NCBI GenBank assembly: GCA_038750655.1 | Contig: JBCDGZ010000206.1 | Location: forward strand, 1-9,923 | DNA length: 9,923 nucleotides | Direction of reading: 5' to 3' | Origin: JBCDGZ01 sp038750655 | GTDB lineage: Bacteria; Bacteroidota; Bacteroidia; Chitinophagales; Saprospiraceae | In this document: positions 1 to 4,304 of the stretch, in pieces | Layout: each line of letters starts with the position of its first letter | Numbering within the stretch: the stretch's first letter is position 1 | The notes under the pieces: model-generated | What the model saw: only the letters and a program-made list of their open reading frames with translations | Databases searched by the model: none | Told to the model about the DNA's origin: nothing | Position numbers and translations under genes: made by a program

Positions 1-660
1 GTAGCACTGGCCAGTTTAGAAGATATTTTGTTCTTTCTCTGCTTCATTCCTACGCTGCTGCTACTGACCGGAAAATGGGATTTGCTCCTCAGTACAGGGC
101 TTCAAGAGCATCTGGTTGCCCATCGCTTTTGGTTTCTGGGCTTGGCATTAGGAGCAATTTTACTGATTTGGGGCAGCTCTTGCTTACTGGGGCGCTATTC
201 CATGTTGCGCTGGCCTTTTTTCCGCCATTCCCGCAAGCGGCAGCACTGGCTGTGGCAGTTTCGGCGGAGTTTTAGAGAGTTTCGGGGCTTGTTTCGGCAG
301 ATTGTACGAGAGGGGAAGTTGCCTTTTCTCTTCAGTATGCTGGCCTTGGTCTTTCAGTGGCTATGTCGGCTGTCAGTACTAGCCGCTTTGATATTGGCTT
401 TGGGGCTAGAGGTTAATTGGCTGGAGCTTTGGTTATTGCAGTGGCTGCTGTTTATCAGTATGCTTTTTGTGCCTACTCCGGGGGCCACTGGCGGTGCAGA
501 GGCGGCTTTTATCCTCCTCTTCGGCGCCCTGCTGCCGCAAAAGCTGATTGGGCTACTGGCCGCCGCCTGGCGCTTGCTGACCTATTATTTCATCCTGCTA
601 CTGGCTTTACTCCTGCTCTACCTCACTCGCTCAAGGGCTCCCCTCCAACTGGCCAACTGA
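1..660 (+). CDS. Flippase-like membrane protein, LPG-synthase TM / UPF0104 family (3' part only)
   Basis: The reading frame is open from base 1, so the gene begins before the window; 219 codons are visible. The visible part is strongly hydrophobic with about five likely membrane helices, separated by an Arg-rich cytoplasmic stretch (around bases 219-320). The key signature is FVPTPGATGGAEAAF (bases 466-510), which matches the PTPGG.GG.EA motif of the lysylphosphatidylglycerol-synthase transmembrane region (PF03706, UPF0104/YbhN-like). Family members are inner-membrane proteins, some of which translocate lipids or lipid-linked substrates; the substrate here cannot be told. The protein ends soon after the last helix, with no aminoacyl-transfer domain behind it, so it is a stand-alone TM domain rather than a full MprF at its C-terminus. 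The alpha/beta hydrolase 43 bp downstream on the same strand is probably co-transcribed. Family assignment is firm, function is not. Confidence 0.85.
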   Translation, partial: VALASLEDILFFLCFIPTLLLLTGKWDLLLSTGLQEHLVAHRFWFLGLALGAILLIWGSSCLLGRYSMLRWPFFRHSRKRQHWLWQFRRSFREFRGLFRQIVREGKLPFLFSMLALVFQWLCRLSVLAALILALGLEVNWLELWLLQWLLFISMLFVPTPGATGGAEAAFILLFGALLPQKLIGLLAAAWRLLTYYFILLLALLLLYLTRSRAPLQLAN

Positions 661-703
661 TTGCTCTAAAGTACCATTAAAACCTTACATTTATGGCCAA
701 ACT

Positions 704-1513
704 ATGTCTACCCATCAGTTTACCATCCGAGATGCCGCTCTCCGATACACTCGATTTGGAGCCGGCGAAAAACTCTTGATTGCCTTTCACGGCTACGGCG
801 ATCTGGGGGGCCAGGTATTTGAGCAATTGGAAGAGGGCCTGGGAGGGCGGTATACCGTCTGTGCGCCCGATCTGCCCTGGCACGGTCAAACCCAGTGGCC
901 GGAGGCCTCCTTCGATTTGGAGGATATGAGGGCCTTGGTGGGGCATATTGTGCGGGAGGAAGGGCAGCGGCGCTTCGAGCTGATGGGGCACAGCTTTGGC
1001 AGTCGCTTGCTGCTCTGTTTGCTGTCCGAATTCATCGATCAAGTTGATCGCCTGCATTTGCTGGCGCCCGACGGCCTGCGCCGTGTCATTGCCTATGACT
1101 GGTTGCCTCCGCGCTGGATGCGTCGGACCTTGATCCGGAGCTTGAGTTCGCCCAATTGGTTGCTGACTTTGCAGGAGGGCCTTTTTCGGCTGGGTTTGCA
1201 GCCTAAGGCTTCATATAATTTTGTTCGCTATAACCTTGGCGTGCCAGAACGACGAGAGCGATTGTTTCGCTTTTGGATGTCCTTGGATAGTTTTCGGTTG
1301 GCGGTGCAGCCGACTAGGGCGCTGATTAAAGCAAAAGAGCTGCCTATTGATTTATATATGGGGCGTTATGATAGAATTATTCTTTTGAAATACGGAGAAG
1401 CCTATATCGAGGGATTGCCGAAGGCCCGATTGCAGGTATTGGAGAAGGGGCACCAGGTGATCGGGAAAGAGCTGAATGCTTTATTGTTTAAAAATAATAA
1501 GGAGCTTACTTAA
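704..1513 (+). CDS. Alpha/beta hydrolase
   Basis: A 269-residue alpha/beta-hydrolase-fold protein. Visible elements in order are the oxyanion-hole HG at residues 29-30 (HGYGD), the nucleophile elbow GHSFGS with Ser97, a probable acid Asp223 in MGRYDR, and the catalytic His250 in EKGHQV. A helical cap rich in Trp, Arg and Leu lies between about residues 130 and 200. No signal peptide is visible, so it is probably cytoplasmic or peripheral to the inner membrane. The substrate is unknown; esters, lipids or acyl intermediates are possible. The ATG at 704 is chosen because the nearby ATG at 693 is out of frame and the fold begins directly after 704. It lies 43 bp after the flippase-like gene, so a shared transcript and a lipid-related role are reasonable guesses. 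Its last 8 bp (1506-1513) overlap the end of the convergent anti-sigma gene. Confidence 0.88.
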   Translation: MSTHQFTIRDAALRYTRFGAGEKLLIAFHGYGDLGGQVFEQLEEGLGGRYTVCAPDLPWHGQTQWPEASFDLEDMRALVGHIVREEGQRRFELMGHSFGSRLLLCLLSEFIDQVDRLHLLAPDGLRRVIAYDWLPPRWMRRTLIRSLSSPNWLLTLQEGLFRLGLQPKASYNFVRYNLGVPERRERLFRFWMSLDSFRLAVQPTRALIKAKELPIDLYMGRYDRIILLKYGEAYIEGLPKARLQVLEKGHQVIGKELNALLFKNNKELT

Positions 1514-3203
1514 GATTGACGCGGGCGCCCAAGTAGACCGATAATGCATTGATGCGGTCATTGGTCGGCCCAAAGCCACTAGATAAGATGCGATGCTGAT
1601 AGCTAGGTTGCATAAACACACTCCAACGTGCGGTCAGATCGCGCTCTAAGCGGAGTCCCAAGTTGGCCGTCAAATAGAGATTGTCCTTCAACCTTCCCCC
1701 TTCCAAGACGCCTTCGAAGCTAGGAATATCATTATCCGAACTTTCTTCTAAAGTAATGGGTTGCGGGTTATTAGGATCTGTGCCTAGCTGAACGACGCGG
1801 GTTTCAGAATTAGCGAAGAGCGCGACATTAGCAGAAGCACCAAGCAGGGCGGAAATGTGTGTTTTTCCAATTTTGCCCAATGAACGATGCACGTTGATGG
1901 GAACTTTCAGCATTTCGATCCGCGCTGCAGCCAGCCCTCTGCCGTACCATCCACCAGCAAAGCTACCTCGACTCAAGTCGACATTGACTTTTCTGGGAAC
2001 ATAATAGGTAGAGGCATAAATGGTGGCAAAGTCTACTTCCCATTTCTCTCCACCAACCCCCAAAGACAATCCGCCGCCGTATCCGGCAAAAAATTGATCG
2101 TAAGAAGGGATAGAAATTCCGGCACTAGAAGTGGCCATTACATAGTTCGCATCAAAAGCACCAAACATCCCCAAGCGGACGCGCTTGCGTTTCTCCGGGA
2201 ACAAATGCATCATCCCCACTGGCATGGTCCGTTCCTCGCTTTTCAGCAATCTAAAGCGAGAGTCTATGGTAGCCGTTTCCGCCAGGTATTGCGTAGCTAC
2301 GGCCGCCACCATTGCATTTTGAGTAGGCAGGGCCTCTAAAGCATCAGTCACTGTTCTGTCCGTTGTAGTCCCTGGTACAATCATTTTCGTTTCTGTGGAA
2401 GGCAGTGGGCTTACTGTAGTTGTTCCCCCAGCCTTTGCGGGAGGCAAGGGCGGCAAATTTTTCTCCACTACCCTACCTTCAGCACCATTGCTGGCCGCCG
2501 ACGAAGCACTTACACGAGCATAATCAGTAGACTTCGACTCGGCATTGGCATTCGCACCAGATTGACCTAACGGCTCAGAGGCGTTCGCCGGAGAGAAACT
2601 TAGAGCTTGGCTGGCTAGAACATCGCTCTGTGCAGCAGTGGGCGAGGTTGCCACCTTTTCTTGTGCATCAGTAGAGACATCAGGCATAGTAGGAATCAAT
2701 CGCTGCTGTTCTACTATCACAGGTGTTTGTGGAACCTGATTGGGCTTTGAAAGGGGTAAATAGGGGAGTAGGGTAAGAATGGCCAGCAGCATGATGGCTA
2801 CTTCGGCGATTTTGTACTTGACAATTTCATGGCGTAGAGAGAAGGCTTCGTCCAGCCGCTTGGACATCAGGGGCCAGTGGCTGGGATTGTAAGGAGCATT
2901 GAGATCAAAGAGTTTATCGTAGGCGATGCCATCGAGGTGAATATCCTCTATTTCGGGACTCATCAGCTCTGCTTCGAGCTTTTGGTCCATCATGGCCCAG
3001 TGATTTTCATCGAAGGCCACATTTATACCTTGTAACTTATTCTTGACAATATCATCAAGGGATTGCTGTGGGCGCATCTCCCCTTCAGGAGCGGGTTCCG
3101 TATTCAGCCGATGCTCCATCATTTCCCAATGCTGGCCATCGAAGTCTGCTTCGAGCTTCCCAAGCTGCTCCCTGATAAATTTGTCAAAGTCTTTATTGTT
3201 CAT
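1506..3203 (-). CDS. Putative dual membrane-spanning anti-sigma factor with C-terminal beta-barrel
   Basis: A 565-residue protein encoded directly after an ECF sigma gene, its ATG overlapping that gene's end by 11 bp. Residues 7-118 hold three copies of the motif [FY][DN]xxHWxxMxx[RK]L (HW at 25-26, 68-69 and 109-110), acidic and presumably cytoplasmic. Residues about 131-151 form one hydrophobic helix (AEVAIMLLAILTLLPYL). Residues about 152-340 are rich in Pro, Ala, Ser, Thr and Asn and look disordered, long enough to cross the periplasm. Residues about 341-565 show alternating aromatic/Gly-rich strands (RVRLGMFGAFDANYV near the start, ALSVYLGARVNLK at the end), typical of a small outer-membrane beta-barrel. 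There is no N-terminal signal peptide, which fits an inner-membrane anchor with the N-terminus in the cytosol. The layout resembles the Dma anti-sigma factors of Bacteroides. That the N-terminal repeats bind the neighbouring sigma factor is inferred from gene order. The 3' end overlaps the hydrolase by 8 bp. Confidence 0.8.
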   Translation of the reverse strand: MNNKDFDKFIREQLGKLEADFDGQHWEMMEHRLNTEPAPEGEMRPQQSLDDIVKNKLQGINVAFDENHWAMMDQKLEAELMSPEIEDIHLDGIAYDKLFDLNAPYNPSHWPLMSKRLDEAFSLRHEIVKYKIAEVAIMLLAILTLLPYLPLSKPNQVPQTPVIVEQQRLIPTMPDVSTDAQEKVATSPTAAQSDVLASQALSFSPANASEPLGQSGANANAESKSTDYARVSASSAASNGAEGRVVEKNLPPLPPAKAGGTTTVSPLPSTETKMIVPGTTTDRTVTDALEALPTQNAMVAAVATQYLAETATIDSRFRLLKSEERTMPVGMMHLFPEKRKRVRLGMFGAFDANYVMATSSAGISIPSYDQFFAGYGGGLSLGVGGEKWEVDFATIYASTYYVPRKVNVDLSRGSFAGGWYGRGLAAARIEMLKVPINVHRSLGKIGKTHISALLGASANVALFANSETRVVQLGTDPNNPQPITLEESSDNDIPSFEGVLEGGRLKDNLYLTANLGLRLERDLTARWSVFMQPSYQHRILSSGFGPTNDRINALSVYLGARVNLK

Positions 3204-3756
3204 ACCTGATCGTATTGGCGATTAAAATCGCCTTTAACTTTAATCTAGCTTTAACTAAGTTAGAACGTGATGTACTTTCTGTAATATCGAGGCGATCGGC
3301 TATTTCCTTGTGAGAGTAGCCTTCAATCACATAAAGATTGAAAACCGCCCGATAAGCAGGTGATAGGGTTTGTACGGCTGCCAGAATTTCTTTCTCAGAA
3401 CACTGACTAACGGCATCTGCGCTGGCATCTCCCAAATGATAGGCCTGCTCGATGTCTTCGGTCCGTCGGCGAATACTTTTGCGGTAGTAATCGATAGAAG
3501 TATTGACCATGATGCGTCGAATCCAGGCGTTGAGCGAGGTTCCTGGCTCATATTTCGCAATATGCCGGAAAATCTTGATAAAGCCTTCGTGTAAGATGTC
3601 CAATGCATCGTCGTGGTTATTGGCATAGCGCAGGCAGACGCCCATCATTTTGCCATAGTACTCCTCATACAGCTTCTTCTGCGCCCAACGCTCTTTTCGA
3701 ACGCAGGCGGAGATAAAGTCCCGCTCTTCATGTTGCATTTGCAATGCTATATCCAT
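3193..3756 (-). CDS. ECF-type RNA polymerase sigma factor
   Basis: A 187-residue sigma-70 family protein of ECF size. Region 2 spans about residues 29-93, with the core-binding and -10-recognition pattern LYEEYYGKMMGVCLRY, then DALDILHEGFIKIF and SLNAWIRRIMVNTSIDYYRK. Region 4 spans about residues 122-175, with LSPAYRAVFNLYVIEGYSHK followed by the helix-turn-helix EIADRLDITESTSRSNLVKA. There is no region 3 and no C-terminal extension. It directs RNA polymerase to a regulon that cannot be read from this window. It overlaps the anti-sigma gene by 11 bp (3193-3203), implying translational coupling and balanced amounts of the pair. I see no clear TAnnTTTG promoter upstream; an alternative, autoregulated promoter would be usual for such genes. 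The ATG at 3754-3756 gives a normal length; a second ATG at codon 7 is also possible. Confidence 0.95.
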   Translation of the reverse strand: MDIALQMQHEERDFISACVRKERWAQKKLYEEYYGKMMGVCLRYANNHDDALDILHEGFIKIFRHIAKYEPGTSLNAWIRRIMVNTSIDYYRKSIRRRTEDIEQAYHLGDASADAVSQCSEKEILAAVQTLSPAYRAVFNLYVIEGYSHKEIADRLDITESTSRSNLVKARLKLKAILIANTIRYEQ

Positions 3757-4067
3757 AAGTGAAGCGTTTGAATGTAAGCCCGATGCCGGGATACAAAGCA
3801 GGCAGCTGTAGTTTTCTGGCTTTCGCCTTTATCTTACTGTTGATAGAACGCGAAACACCGGTAATTTGCTGCGTAACTACCTGCAATTATTATCCCGAAT
3901 GTAGCATGGGGGTTCCACTATAGGAAAATGCTTAATCCTTATTATCAGACTAAGACTCTATAAATATAGCTAATTCTTCTTCTTTTTAACGTCATCTTGG
4001 AGTCAAGTTATGTATTTAACGGGCTTTTAACAGCAGGGAAGGGAGCCGTTGAAAATTATAAAACAAA
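3757..4067. other. Divergent intergenic region upstream of the sigma factor and parC
   Basis: About 310 bp with no supportable gene. It is AT-rich and should hold the promoter of the leftward sigma operon, although I find no good match to TAnnTTTG on the minus strand. It contains an imperfect inverted repeat at 3860-3881 and a short inverted repeat CTATA-AA-TATAG at about 3958-3969. Weak open frames beginning with TTG near 3997 and 4049 run into the parC promoter and leader and look like chance. Confidence 0.6.
3860..3881. promoter_or_regulatory. Inverted repeat, possible operator for the sigma operon
   Basis: GGTAATT (3860-3866) and AACTACC (3875-3881) form an inverted repeat with one non-complementary pair and an 8-bp spacer, about 104-127 bp before the sigma start codon. 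Symmetry and position suggest a dimeric regulator site; there is no direct evidence of binding, and short repeats like this also arise by chance. Confidence 0.25.
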
Positions 4068-4102
4068 TTGTTTATTATTTTCTTGTGAAATTTGTACCTT
4101 TG
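4068..4102 (+). promoter_or_regulatory. Bacteroidota-type promoter for parC (TTG ... TACCTTTG)
   Basis: TACCTTTG at 4095-4102 is an exact match to the TAnnTTTG -7 element of the principal sigma factor in Bacteroidota. The TTG at 4068-4070 could be the -33 element, with a 24-bp gap, one base longer than the 17-23 bp usually given for flavobacteria. Transcription would begin near 4106-4110, leaving a 5' leader of about 195 nt before the parC ATG. Confidence 0.6.
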
Positions 4103-4157
4103 CTAGGGAATATTCGTTCCGAAGTAGAAAGTTACGTAAGGACGTTTGTAATAAACC

Positions 4158-4185
4158 GCCGTGTCCCCTGGCCGGGAGACACGGC
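4158..4185 (+). promoter_or_regulatory. Stable hairpin in the parC 5' leader
   Basis: GCCGTGTC (4158-4165) pairs perfectly with GACACGGC (4178-4185), and CCC (4166-4168) can extend the stem with GGG (4174-4176) past a bulged A. It lies about 50 nt into the predicted leader. The last four bases of its 3' arm are also needed by the terminator-like structure at 4182-4210, so the two cannot form together. There is no T-run right after this hairpin, so it is not itself a terminator. Confidence 0.55.
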
Positions 4186-4266
4186 TCGGACTAGAAAAGA
4201 GCTGCTTTTTATACGAAAAGGAAATGTGTGTACACAGTAGCCCTTCGCAGGCGACACAGCTCGGAC
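4178..4266 (+). repeat. Direct repeat GACACRGCTCGGAC, two copies 75 bp apart
   Basis: GACACGGCTCGGAC (4178-4191) and GACACAGCTCGGAC (4253-4266) agree at 13 of 14 positions. Weaker similarity runs on both sides (CCCCTGGC against CCCTTCGC upstream, an A-rich stretch downstream), as in a degenerate tandem duplication of about 75 bp. Both lie in the parC leader. Either TCGGA could pair with TCCGA at 4118-4122, giving alternative folds. Confidence 0.5.
4182..4210 (+). terminator. Terminator-like hairpin with U-run in the parC leader (possible attenuator)
   Basis: CGGCTC (4182-4187) can pair with GAGCTG (4199-4204) using one G-U pair; the loop is 11 nt and the stem is followed by C and five Ts (4206-4210). 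The stem is short, so termination would be weak. It shares 4182-4185 with the stronger upstream hairpin, which would make read-through the default state. Regulation by switching between the two is inference. Confidence 0.3.
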
Positions 4267-4291
4267 GAAAAACACTACTCAGACCTTAAAA

Positions 4292-4303
4292 CTTTGATCA
4301 AAG
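4292..4303. promoter_or_regulatory. Perfect 12-bp palindrome just before the parC start codon
   Basis: CTTTGATCAAAG is a perfect palindrome ending one base before the parC ATG (4305). It has no loop, so a DNA-binding dimer site is more natural than an RNA hairpin. Any protein bound here would sit within the transcribed region, and paired RNA would cover the start region. Function is not known. Confidence 0.3.
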
Positions 4304-4304
4304 C

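Noticed and set aside
677..1057. A 126-codon minus-strand frame opposite the hydrolase
   Set aside because: It is antisense to the hydrolase N-terminal half, including the nucleophile elbow region, and has no motif.
1887..2339. A 150-codon plus-strand frame inside the anti-sigma gene
   Set aside because: It is antisense to the coherent barrel and linker and has no domain features of its own.
3997..4240. Two small plus-strand frames before parC, beginning with TTG at 3997 and 4049
   Set aside because: Both begin upstream of the predicted transcription start near 4106, overlap the promoter, lack an ATG and include the leader hairpin.
4158..4266. tRNA-like or 6S-like RNA in the parC leader
   Set aside because: The GC-rich hairpin recalls a tRNA arm, but there is no cloverleaf, no T-loop consensus and no 6S-type long bulged stem that I can draw.
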